NCBI RefSeq assembly: GCF_013318015.2
Contig: NZ_CP115841.1
Span: 434,001-498,000, forward strand
Length of the DNA: 64,000 bases
Direction of reading: 5' to 3'
DNA from: Agrobacterium tumefaciens
GTDB taxonomy: Bacteria; Pseudomonadota; Alphaproteobacteria; Rhizobiales; Rhizobiaceae
Shown here: positions 9,436-19,837 of the stretch, piece after piece
Numbering within the stretch: the stretch's first letter is position 1
Layout of the letters: each line of letters starts with the position of its first letter
Made by a program: the position numbers and the translations under genes
The notes under the pieces: model-generated
Databases searched by the model: none
What the model was told of the DNA's origin: nothing
What the model saw: the letters and a program-made list of their open reading frames with translations, nothing else

Positions 9436-9614
9436 GCCGGGAACGATTGGCTGCGCTCGTTTGGACTCCGCCGGAAAAGTCGGTTATCGATATCCGCCCG
9501 CGATGACGATCCGCGGTGCGTGAAGGGAGCATGGATGGCTGCTGATACGGCGAAATCACGGAGCGGATTTTTCCTTTGTCCGCCGATCTGTTTCCTTGAT
9601 CGGAAACGCGCCCT

Positions 9615-10112
9615 GTGACGGTCCGCCTTCGCGCCCATCACCTTCTCTGCATGCTGACCTATGTGGGGAAGGGATATACCTCCGGTTTTGTCGAAAACTA
9701 CGACCGTGTCGCCGCTCGGCTGAACGCCGGCGAAGAGGATATCGAGCTGGTCGATGGGCCGGACGATATCTGCGTTGGCCTGTTGTGCGAAAGCCATGCC
9801 CACTGTTTCAACGAGGGCGTGGTGCAGAGGGACGAGGCGGCCCGGCTTTCGGTTTCAACGCTTTTGAACGAGACAATCACCGCCGGAAAGCGGCTGCGGG
9901 CAACGCCGGAGCTGCTTGAGAAAATGCGTCTGGCCTTTGCTGCCGGAGACATCCGGCAGGCCTGTCGCGGCTGCCAGTGGATTAGGCTGTGCGATCGCAT
10001 CGCGGCATCAGGATTTACCGGCGTGAAGATTGGCGAGCCGCCGCCGCACCCGGCCGGGCAGCGGCTTACTGCTACTCCGGCACATTCGTCTCGGTTCTCT
10101 CGGCGGCCTTGA
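9615..10112 (+). CDS. DUF1284 protein, cysteine-rich
   Basis: 165 residues from GTG 9615. The opening RLRAHHLLCMLTYVGKGYT and the segment DDICVGLLCESHAHC are typical of DUF1284 proteins (COG3543). At least seven cysteines are visible, including CRGCQWIRLC near residue 120, a spacing that could bind an iron-sulfur cluster or zinc; this is inference. The tail after about residue 140 is Pro/Thr/Arg-rich and overlaps the 3' end of the convergent gene by 41 bases, so it is probably a recent extension without domain function. Function unknown. Confidence 0.8.
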   Translation: MTVRLRAHHLLCMLTYVGKGYTSGFVENYDRVAARLNAGEEDIELVDGPDDICVGLLCESHAHCFNEGVVQRDEAARLSVSTLLNETITAGKRLRATPELLEKMRLAFAAGDIRQACRGCQWIRLCDRIAASGFTGVKIGEPPPHPAGQRLTATPAHSSRFSRRP

Positions 10113-11172
10113 CCGTCGCCTTGATCTCCTTCGGCTCGCGCCCGGATTTCTTGTCGTAGCTCACCTTCACCGAATAATCGCCGGGATGCAGGGTCTCCTG
10201 ATGCCGGTTGCCGTAACGGCCGGAAATTTCCTTTTGCGTACCCTGGAGGTCCTTGGTCGTTTCGACGATGTCGATCCGCTCCGCACCCGGTGCCGTGATT
10301 GCCAGAACACCAGCATCGAGGTTGAGGTTGATCTCAGTGCGTTTTCCTGCAGTTACGGTGAAGGGCTGTTCCACCGTGACCTTGCCCAGACGCGCGCGCA
10401 TCACGAAATCGCCGGCAGGCATTTCCATGGTTTTGCCGGTGCCGTAAACACCGTTGATGGTCTGGCGAGTGCCATCAAGCGTCTCCTTGGCTGAAAGCGC
10501 TTCGAAACGGATATCGTCCGTTTCCACAGCCTTGCCACCGTCCGTATAGGCCGCCTTGGCAACGACCACGCCGCTCGGGATGACTAGATCGTGGCTGATC
10601 GTCTCGCCCGCCTTGATGGCAAGCGTTTCCTGCGCACGCGCAGGGCCGATGCTGCCGGTGAGGAGGAGTTCGCCCGCCGGCACGAAGGTCGTGTTCTGCC
10701 CGTAAACGCTGTCCTTGAAATCGTCTTTGGTGATTTCGGTTTTCGCCTGGCTTTCCACATCGCCGCCGGGGCTGCGTTTTGGCACCACCGTCAGTTCCGC
10801 CGCGTCGAAATTAGCCTTTGGCCTCGTTAGGCTTCCCTCCTTCACCTCGAAGGGTATTTCGCGACGGATGTTGCCCAGCGCTGCCACGCCGACATATTTA
10901 CCCGCCGGCAGCTTCGCTTCGAAGGTGGCGTCGTAGGAGCCGCCGGCATTGACGTCGCTGCGCACTCCGGCCCGGTCGGCTTTGTAGAAATCCCACCGCA
11001 CCCTGTCGCTGTTGCCGAGCGAGGGGCCGCCATCGAACAGTACAGCGTCGGTGACGACGTTGTATAGCGGTGCCGGCTCCTGCGCCCCCAAGCTTGACGG
11101 CAGTGCCGCCAGAAGAAGAGCCGCGGAAAAGGCATGCACTGAAAAAGAAGCCACTCGCGTTACGGACGTCAT
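10072..11172 (-). CDS. Exported protein with four related beta-domain repeats, function unknown
   Basis: 366 residues. The first 30 are a Sec signal peptide ending in SLGAQ. The rest contains at least four loosely repeated blocks, at roughly residues 78-115, 161-205, 245-290 and 318-362. Each has the pattern YG followed by PAG(D/K/E)(Y/F) and a short run of alternating hydrophobic residues, like PEGA or carboxypeptidase-regulatory beta sandwiches. Blocks of this kind are often found beside von Willebrand A domains in envelope proteins, but no such domain is present here. It is probably periplasmic. It shares its upstream region with the divergent ccrM gene. Confidence 0.78.
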   Translation of the reverse strand: MTSVTRVASFSVHAFSAALLLAALPSSLGAQEPAPLYNVVTDAVLFDGGPSLGNSDRVRWDFYKADRAGVRSDVNAGGSYDATFEAKLPAGKYVGVAALGNIRREIPFEVKEGSLTRPKANFDAAELTVVPKRSPGGDVESQAKTEITKDDFKDSVYGQNTTFVPAGELLLTGSIGPARAQETLAIKAGETISHDLVIPSGVVVAKAAYTDGGKAVETDDIRFEALSAKETLDGTRQTINGVYGTGKTMEMPAGDFVMRARLGKVTVEQPFTVTAGKRTEINLNLDAGVLAITAPGAERIDIVETTKDLQGTQKEISGRYGNRHQETLHPGDYSVKVSYDKKSGREPKEIKATVKAAERTETNVPE

Positions 11173-11368
11173 TGCGGATTACCCCCTGAGTTGCCGGTAT
11201 TGCCAGCACCGACATGCGGAACAGGACAACCCGTTGTGCACAACGTTTTTGCGCCACTTCGGGTTCCCCGCCCGCGCCAGCAAATTGCGCGTGTCGGCCG
11301 CAACAGCCATTTATTTCGCATTTTCCGTGACTTGTTCAGGCTTTGATAACCATCTTCGGTAACCATAA

Positions 11369-12547
<1,179 letters not shown>

Positions 12548-12648
12548 CAGTCTAAAGCCCAAAAGGCTGAAGGCAACGATCCACCGCCCGCCATTGTCAG
12601 CATACGTCTCCGTCCGGTTTAGTACCTTCAGTCCCGGATGGAGAACGA

Positions 12649-12686
12649 CCAACGCCCGGCACTTCGGTGTCGGGCGTTGGTATTTT
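12649..12686 (+). terminator. Intrinsic terminator of ccrM
   Basis: A 14-bp stem with one G-T pair (12649-12662 with 12667-12680), a TTCG tetraloop and a following T run. It is the strongest terminator in the window and lies about 100 bases after the ccrM stop. Confidence 0.9.
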
Positions 12687-12802
12687 TGAATATCTAAATT
12701 TAGCCAGACAAGTTTCGCGCAAGAGAACGGTCATAGTGTCCTACGCAAAGCAATGGTTGTGAAAATCCGGTTCGGAAAGTTCACGAAAACATTGCTGTCC
12801 CA

Positions 12803-12868
12803 TGCCGCTTGCGGCAGGACTGGCGCAGGCAGGAGACCGCCATTTCCGCCTGCGCCAATTTTCTTTTT
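12803..12868 (+). ncRNA. Possible 3' end of a small RNA: tandem hairpins with T tract
   Basis: The 335-base gap between ccrM and the next gene contains, after the ccrM terminator, a short hairpin (12803-12816) and a second with 10-bp arms (12821-12830 and 12848-12857), followed by ATTTTCTTTTT. On the plus strand no gene remains to be terminated here, so an independent transcript starting somewhere in 12700-12790 is possible. No convincing promoter was found, so this is tentative. Confidence 0.3.
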
Positions 12869-12883
12869 GGATCTGATGGTCTG

Positions 12884-13495
12884 TCAGACATCCACGCCGT
12901 AGGATTGCAGATCCTGCTTCAGCTTTTCCGCCCCGGTAAAATGCACCGCCTGCCAGCCGGCGGCCTTGGCGCCTTCGACATTAACAAGCGTATCGTCAAT
13001 GAAGATGCTTGCGGCAGGGTCGAGGCCAAATTCCTTCGCGTGCAGCTCGTAGATCGCCACATCCGGTTTCAGCAGCTTCACATCGCCAGAAACCGTCACG
13101 CCGCGCGGCAGGGTGAGGAAGGGGAACATCTTCTGCGCTTCGCGGAAGGTATCTGAGGCGAAGTTGGTCAGCATCGTCACGTCGTGACCGTTGTCGATCA
13201 GGCCGGTCATGATCGCGACGCTGTCGTCATAGGAATGCGAGACCATCTCATGCCAGAACTTGCGGAAGGCGCGGATATGCTCTTCCCGCTCGGGAAACTG
13301 TTCCATCAGCAGCGCCTCGGCGTCTTCCCAGCCGCGTCCGCGATCCTGTTCGAGGTTCCAGTCATGGGTGCAGACATTCTCGAAGAACCATTTGCGCTCG
13401 TCGGCATCGGGAATGAGGCGGCTATAGGGAATATGCGGATCGTAGTGGATCAGTACCTTGCCGATGTCGAATACGATATGCTCAATCTTGGTCAT
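12884..13495 (-). CDS. HAD-superfamily hydrolase (haloacid dehalogenase-like phosphatase)
   Basis: 203 residues. Motif I is FDIGKVLIHYD, in which the usual second aspartate after DxG is replaced: DIGKV rather than DxDGT, as in the subgroup near the epoxide-hydrolase N-terminal phosphatase and YihX. Motif III is the lysine in LLKPDVAIY and motif IV is IFIDDTLVNVEGA. YihX-type proteins dephosphorylate sugar phosphates; that is a family guess only. The start overlaps the mutY stop as ATGA, so the gene is probably co-translated with mutY. Confidence 0.85.
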   Translation of the reverse strand: MTKIEHIVFDIGKVLIHYDPHIPYSRLIPDADERKWFFENVCTHDWNLEQDRGRGWEDAEALLMEQFPEREEHIRAFRKFWHEMVSHSYDDSVAIMTGLIDNGHDVTMLTNFASDTFREAQKMFPFLTLPRGVTVSGDVKLLKPDVAIYELHAKEFGLDPAASIFIDDTLVNVEGAKAAGWQAVHFTGAEKLKQDLQSYGVDV

Positions 13496-14640
13496 CGAAA
13501 CTTCCTGCTTTCATCGAATGCGGATGGAATAGCCTGTGCGATGACTTTTTTCATCACCGTCGGCAAGGCTTGCGCGTCAAGATTTGTAACCGGCTCCCAC
13601 CATCCGTCATCCGCGCCAGTTTCAAGCCCATCCGGCACCTGTGCCCGATAGACGGTGAGCCGCAGCTCGAAATGGGTGAAGACATGCACAATGACGCCCG
13701 CCGCTTGCCAAGACGCGGCAAAAGGCGCGTGGCTCGTGTCGGTGCCGCCATCCACGCGGGCGGTCCATGCCGTTGTCGGCACCTCCGTCATGCCACCGAG
13801 AAGGCCGCTTTCTATGCGCCGCCGCAGCAGAATTTCGCCGCTTGCATTCACCGCCACGAAGGCGGCTCCCAGCCGCACCGGTTTTGCCTTTTTCGCGGCC
13901 TTGACCGGAAACCGCTCCGGCTCGTCATGGGCAAGCGCCAGACAGCCGCCATTGAACGGACAGAGCGCGCAGGCAGGGCGCTTCGGCGTGCAGATCGTCG
14001 CACCGAGATCCATCATCGCCTGCGCAAAATCGCCCGGCCGGTCGGGAGGCGTAAGCTCCGCCACCTTCGCCTTCATGGCGGGTTTCGAGCTGGGCAGGGG
14101 TGCATCTATGGCGAAAAGGCGGGAGATGACGCGCTCCACATTACCGTCCATCACCGCCGCCTGCCGGTTGAACGCAATGGCCGCCACGGCAGCAGATGTA
14201 TAGTCGCCGATGCCGGGCAGCTTCTTCAGGCCCTCTTCGGTATCGGGAAAGACGCCGCCATGCTCTTTCGCCACAGCTTCCGCACATTTTTTCAGGTTGC
14301 GGGCGCGGGCGTAATAACCAAGTCCCGCCCATGCAGCCATCACATCCTCAACCGGTGCCGCCGCCAGATCGCTGACATGAGGCCACGTTGCGAGGAACTT
14401 CAGGAAATAGGGTTTAACCGCCTGCACCGTCGTCTGCTGCAACATCACTTCGGAAAGCCAGACATGATAGGGATCGGCACGTTTTCCTTGTGCCGCCATG
14501 GCCGGCGAGGTGCGCCAAGGCAACTCGCGATGGTGGCGGTCGTACCATGCGAGCAGCATCTGCGCGTGCGATGACGGGGCGGTTTTTTGAAGCATGGTTT
14601 GCCGTTTCTCTTCGATTCGGCCTATAGTTGGGCCATTCAT
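13492..14640 (-). CDS. mutY: A/G-specific adenine DNA glycosylase
   Basis: 382 residues. The catalytic helix-hairpin-helix domain has VMLQQTTVQ and LPGIGDYTSAAVAAIAF with its conserved Asp downstream. The 4Fe-4S loop shows the C-x6-C-x2-C-x5-C spacing in CTPKRPACALCPFNGGC. The C-terminal 120 residues form the NUDIX-like domain that recognises 8-oxoguanine. The enzyme removes adenine mispaired with 8-oxoG. ATG 14595 (MLQKT) is a serious alternative start giving 367 residues and a more usual N terminus. The gene is divergent from the DUF721 gene and overlaps the following HAD gene by 4 bases. Confidence 0.95.
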   Translation of the reverse strand: MNGPTIGRIEEKRQTMLQKTAPSSHAQMLLAWYDRHHRELPWRTSPAMAAQGKRADPYHVWLSEVMLQQTTVQAVKPYFLKFLATWPHVSDLAAAPVEDVMAAWAGLGYYARARNLKKCAEAVAKEHGGVFPDTEEGLKKLPGIGDYTSAAVAAIAFNRQAAVMDGNVERVISRLFAIDAPLPSSKPAMKAKVAELTPPDRPGDFAQAMMDLGATICTPKRPACALCPFNGGCLALAHDEPERFPVKAAKKAKPVRLGAAFVAVNASGEILLRRRIESGLLGGMTEVPTTAWTARVDGGTDTSHAPFAASWQAAGVIVHVFTHFELRLTVYRAQVPDGLETGADDGWWEPVTNLDAQALPTVMKKVIAQAIPSAFDESRKFR

Positions 14641-14692
14641 ACCGACCTATCAAGAAGCTCCGGACTGTCCGGTCCTGAAACCCGAGTGAAAA

Positions 14693-15205
14693 ATGCGATA
14701 TCCACGCAAAGGCGTCATCCAGATTGCCGAAATAGCCAATGGCATCATGGATCCCCTCCTGTCTAAACGGGCGGGCATCAACACGGCGCTGCTCGGCTCG
14801 TGGGACGAGATAGCCGGCGATGACTTTGCCGATTGCACGCGGCCGGAAAAGATTACCTGGCCGCGTCGCGACGAGGGGCCGGATCGCGGCGGTTACCAGC
14901 CGGGCGTGCTGACGATTGCCTGCGAAGGCGCGCGCGCTCTGTTCCTCACCCACGCACAGGGCGAGCTCATCGCCCGCATCAACGGCTTTTTTGGCTTTCC
15001 GGCGGTACGCCAGATCAGGATCGTGCAGAAGCCGGTATCGCAGCCCGTTCCCCGCCGGCGAAAGCCGCCGCCGCTGCGCGGTGATGCGGCAAAACGTCTC
15101 GACGATATGATGGACGGCATCGAGAGCGAAGCGCTGCGCAAGGCAGTGGAAAGGCTCGGCACGGCGGTGATGCAGAAGAAGAAGCCGCGGGGCGGGACGA
15201 TTTGA
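14693..15205 (+). CDS. DUF721/DciA-like protein
   Basis: 170 residues, predicted cytoplasmic. The N-terminal 110 residues match the DUF721 pattern, with WDEIAGDDFADCTRPEKI and the strand ending LTIACEGARALFLTH. The basic C-terminal part is rich in Arg, Lys and Pro. Some DUF721 proteins (DciA) load the replicative helicase in bacteria lacking DnaC, but the alphaproteobacterial branch is less well known, so that role is inferred. The gene opens a plus-strand series with the DsbA-like gene and smc, an arrangement I recall as conserved in rhizobia. Confidence 0.8.
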   Translation: MRYPRKGVIQIAEIANGIMDPLLSKRAGINTALLGSWDEIAGDDFADCTRPEKITWPRRDEGPDRGGYQPGVLTIACEGARALFLTHAQGELIARINGFFGFPAVRQIRIVQKPVSQPVPRRRKPPPLRGDAAKRLDDMMDGIESEALRKAVERLGTAVMQKKKPRGGTI

Positions 15206-15333
15206 TGTCGCGCACGGTCCTTGACTGGTCACAATTCTTTGACAAGAAGAGTTCAAAACCCCGCTTGTGATGAACAGGCCGTCGCTATATCGGAATCAAC
15301 AGACAATAGAGTCTATTACCAACAGGTGCTTTC

Positions 15334-16014
15334 ATGCATTTTTCCGAACTGACCATTTCCCGTCGCAGCCTTCTCGGCGGCGTTGCACTTGCTGCCCTTG
15401 CCACGGCCCTGCCGTTTGCCTTCACGCCGGGCGTTGCCCAGGCGCAGGAATTGCCTGAATCCACCGGTGACGTGGATATGGCTGCGGTGTTGAAGCCCGG
15501 TCCGCTGCCGGAAGCGGCGCTCGGCGATGCGAACGCTCCCGTCAAGATCGTCGAATATATGTCGATGACCTGCCCGCATTGCGCCAATTTCCACAACAAG
15601 ACCTTTGACGAGATCAAGAAGAAATACATCGATACCGGCAAGGCCTATTTCGTCATCCGCGAATTCCCGTTCGATCCGCGTGCCGCCGCTGCCTTCATGC
15701 TGGCGCGCTGCGCACCGGAAGGACAGTATTTCCCGTTCGTTTCCATGCTGTTCAAGCAGCAGCAGAGCTGGGCAACAGCCCAGGATGCCCGTGCGGCCCT
15801 GCTTCAATTGTCGAAAATGGCCGGTTTCTCACAGGAGTCTTTCGAGGCCTGCTTGACGAACCAGAAGCTTCTGGATGATGTGAACGCAACGATGCAACGC
15901 GGTGCGACGGAATTCGGCGTCAACTCCACGCCGACTTTCATCATCAACGGCAAGAAATACGCGGGAGACATGTCGGTTGAAACCATGTCGGCTGTCATCG
16001 ACAAGCTGCTCTGA
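15334..16014 (+). CDS. DsbA-family periplasmic thiol oxidoreductase
   Basis: 226 residues. The leader contains two arginines (SRRSLLGGVALAAL) and ends VAQA, compatible with a Sec or Tat signal. The thioredoxin-like domain has the active site C-P-H-C in MSMTCPHCANFH, an inserted helical domain, and the cis-proline segment NSTPTFIINGKKYAG. This layout is that of the DsbA/BdbD group, which forms disulfides in exported proteins. AGGTG precedes the ATG. A terminator hairpin lies at 16033, between this gene and smc. Confidence 0.9.
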   Translation: MHFSELTISRRSLLGGVALAALATALPFAFTPGVAQAQELPESTGDVDMAAVLKPGPLPEAALGDANAPVKIVEYMSMTCPHCANFHNKTFDEIKKKYIDTGKAYFVIREFPFDPRAAAAFMLARCAPEGQYFPFVSMLFKQQQSWATAQDARAALLQLSKMAGFSQESFEACLTNQKLLDDVNATMQRGATEFGVNSTPTFIINGKKYAGDMSVETMSAVIDKLL

Positions 16015-16032
16015 TCGCCGAACCCTTAAAGC

Positions 16033-16067
16033 AACGGGCGGCGGATATTTCCGTTCGCCCGTTTTTT
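16033..16067 (+). terminator. Intrinsic terminator after the dsbA-like gene
   Basis: Arms AACGGGCG (16033-16040) and CGCCCGTT (16056-16063), directly followed by a T tract. It would separate dsbA-like transcription from smc, whose start is 35 bases further on. Confidence 0.75.
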
Positions 16068-16098
16068 ATTGCCGTTATTTCAGGCGGAGCGGAGCGGC

Positions 16099-19000
16099 AT
16101 GAAGTTCAACAAGCTCCGCGTCGTCGGTTTCAAATCCTTCGTTGAACCCTCGGAATTCATCATCGAGCCGGGTCTGACCGGTGTCGTCGGTCCCAATGGT
16201 TGCGGCAAGTCCAATCTGGTCGAAGCGCTTCGCTGGGTGATGGGCGAAAACTCCTACAAGAACATGCGCGCATCCGGCATGGATGACGTCATCTTCTCTG
16301 GTTCCGGCAATCGCCCGGCCCGCAACACCGCGGAGGTCGGCCTTTATCTCGACAATTCCGATCGCACCGCGCCCGCCGCCTTCAACGATGCCGATGAAAT
16401 TCAGGTGACGCGCCGCATCGAGCGCGAAAACGGCTCGGTTTATCGCATCAACGGCAAGGAAGCGCGCGCCAAGGATGTGCAGCTTCTGTTTGCCGATGCC
16501 TCCACCGGCGCGCGTTCGCCCTCGATGGTGGGGCAGGGGCGTATCGGCGAACTCATCAATGCCAAGCCGCAGGCCCGCCGCCAGCTTCTGGAAGAGGCGG
16601 CCGGCATTTCCGGCCTGCATTCCCGTCGCCATGAAGCGGAGCTTCGCCTGCGCGCTGCCGAAACCAATCTGGAGCGGCTGGAGGATGTGACCGCCCAGCT
16701 TGAAAGCCAGATCGAAAGCCTGAAACGCCAGGCGCGGCAGGCCAACCGTTTCAAGATGCTGTCGGCGGATATCCGCGCCCGCGAGGCGACCTTGCTGCAT
16801 ATCCGCTGGGTAGAAGCCAAGGAAGCCGAAGGCGAAGCGGAAAGCGCGCTTAATCAGGCCACGAACATCGTTGCCGAAAAGGCGCAGGCGCAGATGGAGG
16901 CGGCCAAACAGCAGGGCATTGCCAGCCTGAAGCTGCCGGAACTGCGCGAGGATGAAGCGCGTGTCGCTGCCGCCCTGCAACGTCTACAGATTGCCCGCAC
17001 CCAGCTGGATGACGAGGCTAACCGCCTGCTGCGCCGCCGTGATGAGCTGGCGCGCCGTTTGTCGCAGCTTGGCGAAGACATCGTTCGCGAAGAACGGCTT
17101 GTCTCTGATAACGCCCAGATTCTTGCGCGGCTCGATGAGGAAGAGGCAGACCTTCTCGAAATTCTCGCCGATTCCGGTCGTCATGCCGAAGAGATGCGCG
17201 AAGCCTTTGAGGCAGCTGCCGCTAAACTGACTGAAAGCGAAACCGTTTTCACTGCCATCACCGCCGAGCGCGCCGAGGCCGCCGCCGGGCGCCAGCAGCT
17301 GGAACGGGCGATCCGCGAGCTTTCCGATCGTAAACTCCGGCTGGAACGCCAGTCGCAGGAGGCATCCTCCGAGATCGATGCCGTCGATGAAAAACTCTCC
17401 GGCCTTCCCGATCCTTCGGAGCGCCGCGAGGCGGTCGAGGCAGCCGAGATCGCGGTGGAAGACGCTCTGATCGTGGCGGAGGAAGCCGAAGCCGCCGTTG
17501 CCGAGGCGCGTTCCGCCGAAGCGCTGGCGCGCGGCCCGCTGGAAACGGCGAGAAACCGGCTGAACGCTCTGGATACGGAAGCGCGCACCATCACCAAAAT
17601 CCTGGCGGCCAGTGCTGCCGCCAATGGCAGCTTCACGCCGGTGGCGGAAGAAATGACGGTGGAACGTGGTTTTGAGGCAGCGATTGGTGCAGCCCTTGGC
17701 GACGACCTCGAAAGTGCCCTTGATCCCGCTGCTCCCGCCTATTGGGCCGGCAATGGCGATGGTGCGGGCGATCCTGCTTTGCCGCAGGGCGTCAAGCCGC
17801 TTTTGAACTATGCGCAGGCGCCGGACGCATTAAGGCGCGGTCTCGCCCAGATCGGCGTTGCAGCCGACACTGCGGAAGCCTTGCGCCTGATGCCGTCGCT
17901 GAAGGCCGGTCAGCGGCTGGTGACGCGCGAGGGCGCGCTGTTTCGCTGGGATGGCCACATCGCCAGCGCTGATGCGCCGGGAGCCGCCGCCCTTCGTCTG
18001 GCACAAAAGAACCGGCTTGCCGAAATCGAGACGGAACTGGAAGAGGCCCGTTTCAGTCTGGAGGAGGCCGAAGAACAGCTCTCCATCAGGACCGACGACA
18101 TCAAAAGCGCCGAGTTGCGGCTTTCGGAAGTGCGCGACAGAAGCCGGCTGGTGACGCGTCATCTTGCCGAGGCACGCGAGGCGCTGACATCAGCCGAACG
18201 CGCCTCGGGCGATCTTCTGCGCCGCCGGGATATCGTTTCGGAAGCGCTGAACCAGATCGGCGCGCAGATCGACGAGATCGTCGTTCAGGAAGAAAACGCC
18301 CGCATCGAAATGGAAGATGCACCGGATCTTTCCGCCCTTGATCTGCGCCTGCGTGAAAGCCAGCTGGAAGTCGCCACAGACCGTGGCCTGCTGGCAGAAG
18401 CGCGCGCCCGCCACGAGGGGGTGAGCCGCGAGGCGGAAAGCCGCCAGCGCCGGCTTCAGGCAATCGCGCAGGAGCGCTCCACGTGGGCATCGCGGGCCGC
18501 CAGTGCCGCCGATCACATCGCCACCCTGCGCGAGCGTGAGGAAGAGGCGCGCGAGGAAATCGCCGAACTGGACATTGCGCCGGAAGAGTTTGACGAGAAA
18601 CGCCGCAACCTCCTGACCGAGCTTCAGAAAACCGAAGACGCCCGCCGCTTGGCCGCGGACCGGCTGGCGGAGGCGGAAAACCTGCAACGCGCCGCCGACC
18701 GCGTTGCAACCACCGCCCTTTCCGAACTGGCAGAAGCCCGTGAAAAGCGCGGCCGCGCCGAAGAGCGGCTTGTTTCCGCCCGCGAGAAGCGGCAGGAAAC
18801 CGAACATCGCATCCGCGAAACGCTGAATACCGAGCCGCATATGGCGTTGCGCCTGACCGGCCTTGGTCCCGACCAGCCGAAGCCAGATATTCGCGATGTC
18901 GAGCGCGATCTCGACCGGCTGAAGATCGAGCGTGAGAGGCTGGGCGCCGTCAACCTGCGTGCCGAGGAAGAGCAGGCGGAGCTGTCCGCCAAGCTCGCGG

Positions 19001-19566
19001 CCCTCATCAAGGAACGCGACGATATCATCGACGCGGTGCGCAAGCTGCGCGCCGGTATCCAGAACCTCAACCGCGAAGGCCGTGAACGGTTGATTGCGGC
19101 CTTCGATGTGGTCAATTCGCAGTTCCAGCGGCTTTTCACCCATCTGTTTGGTGGCGGCACGGCGGAATTGCAGCTGATCGAATCCGACGATCCGCTGGAA
19201 GCCGGCCTGGAAATTCTCGCCCGTCCTCCTGGCAAGAAGCCACAGACCATGACGCTGCTTTCCGGCGGTGAACAGGCGCTGACGGCCATGGCGCTGATCT
19301 TTGCGGTCTTCCTCACCAATCCCGCACCGATCTGCGTGCTGGACGAGGTGGACGCGCCGCTCGACGACCATAATGTCGAGCGTTACTGCAACCTGATGGA
19401 CGAAATGGTTGCCTCCACCGAAACGCGTTTCGTCATCATCACCCACAATCCCATCACCATGGCGCGCATGAACCGCCTCTTCGGCGTCACCATGGCCGAA
19501 CAGGGCGTGTCGCAACTGGTTTCCGTGGATTTGCAGACTGCCGAGCAACTGCGCGAAGCCGTCTGA
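16099..19566 (+). CDS. smc: Chromosome segregation protein SMC
   Basis: 1155 residues, full length for bacterial SMC. The Walker A motif is GPNGCGKSN at residues 31-39. Two long coiled coils, rich in Glu, Ala and Arg heptads, flank a hinge around residues 510-640. The C-terminal head has the ABC signature LLSGGEQAL and Walker [14 protein letters not shown]. With ScpA and ScpB, the dimer organises and resolves replicated chromosomes. The frame is open from 16069, but [14 protein letters not shown] at 16099 is the conserved N terminus and has GGAGCGGAG before it. Confidence 0.97.
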   Translation: MKFNKLRVVGFKSFVEPSEFIIEPGLTGVVGPNGCGKSNLVEALRWVMGENSYKNMRASGMDDVIFSGSGNRPARNTAEVGLYLDNSDRTAPAAFNDADEIQVTRRIERENGSVYRINGKEARAKDVQLLFADASTGARSPSMVGQGRIGELINAKPQARRQLLEEAAGISGLHSRRHEAELRLRAAETNLERLEDVTAQLESQIESLKRQARQANRFKMLSADIRAREATLLHIRWVEAKEAEGEAESALNQATNIVAEKAQAQMEAAKQQGIASLKLPELREDEARVAAALQRLQIARTQLDDEANRLLRRRDELARRLSQLGEDIVREERLVSDNAQILARLDEEEADLLEILADSGRHAEEMREAFEAAAAKLTESETVFTAITAERAEAAAGRQQLERAIRELSDRKLRLERQSQEASSEIDAVDEKLSGLPDPSERREAVEAAEIAVEDALIVAEEAEAAVAEARSAEALARGPLETARNRLNALDTEARTITKILAASAAANGSFTPVAEEMTVERGFEAAIGAALGDDLESALDPAAPAYWAGNGDGAGDPALPQGVKPLLNYAQAPDALRRGLAQIGVAADTAEALRLMPSLKAGQRLVTREGALFRWDGHIASADAPGAAALRLAQKNRLAEIETELEEARFSLEEAEEQLSIRTDDIKSAELRLSEVRDRSRLVTRHLAEAREALTSAERASGDLLRRRDIVSEALNQIGAQIDEIVVQEENARIEMEDAPDLSALDLRLRESQLEVATDRGLLAEARARHEGVSREAESRQRRLQAIAQERSTWASRAASAADHIATLREREEEAREEIAELDIAPEEFDEKRRNLLTELQKTEDARRLAADRLAEAENLQRAADRVATTALSELAEAREKRGRAEERLVSAREKRQETEHRIRETLNTEPHMALRLTGLGPDQPKPDIRDVERDLDRLKIERERLGAVNLRAEEEQAELSAKLAALIKERDDIIDAVRKLRAGIQNLNREGRERLIAAFDVVNSQFQRLFTHLFGGGTAELQLIESDDPLEAGLEILARPPGKKPQTMTLLSGGEQALTAMALIFAVFLTNPAPICVLDEVDAPLDDHNVERYCNLMDEMVASTETRFVIITHNPITMARMNRLFGVTMAEQGVSQLVSVDLQTAEQLREAV

Positions 19567-19639
19567 GTTTCCCGTTCCGGGTCTACCCCTTAAGCCTTTT
19601 CCATCGCGAATTTATCTGGCCGCATCACCCATTCGGGTG

Positions 19640-19772
19640 GGCGACAATGCGCGGCATTTTGCTATGTCTTTTTGAAAGGAATTTGGGCTCTTTCCAGACC
19701 CCCCATCCGGTTTCCTGTACCGGATGGAAAGCCTTGCGAGGTCGCTGCCGTGGCCTCGCAAGGCTTTTTTTT
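19640..19772 (+). ncRNA. Candidate small RNA or structured smc 3' region
   Basis: Between smc and the convergent VOC gene lie two adjacent stable hairpins: 19703-19727 (9-bp arms around a TTCCTGT-type loop) and 19728-19767 (14-bp arms), the second followed by eight Ts. An unpaired C-rich stretch (GACCCCCC, 19698-19705) precedes the first. Rhizobial trans-acting sRNAs often have this plan. It could equally be an elaborate terminator of smc. The start is not defined; 19640 is arbitrary. Confidence 0.35.
19728..19772 (+). terminator. Strong intrinsic terminator downstream of smc
   Basis: Perfect 14-bp arms (19728-19741 and 19754-19767) with a 12-nt loop and an uninterrupted T tract, about 160 bases after the smc stop. 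Confidence 0.88.
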
Positions 19773-19837
19773 GGTCTTGTGCCTAGCGTCCGTCGTTCCT
19801 CAACCAGTCACAGGAAACCAGCCGACTTGCCGCCCTC

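Noticed and set aside
18190..19548. 452-codon open frame opposite smc
   Set aside because: Long antisense frames are frequent in GC-rich genes; no motifs and it lies entirely within smc.
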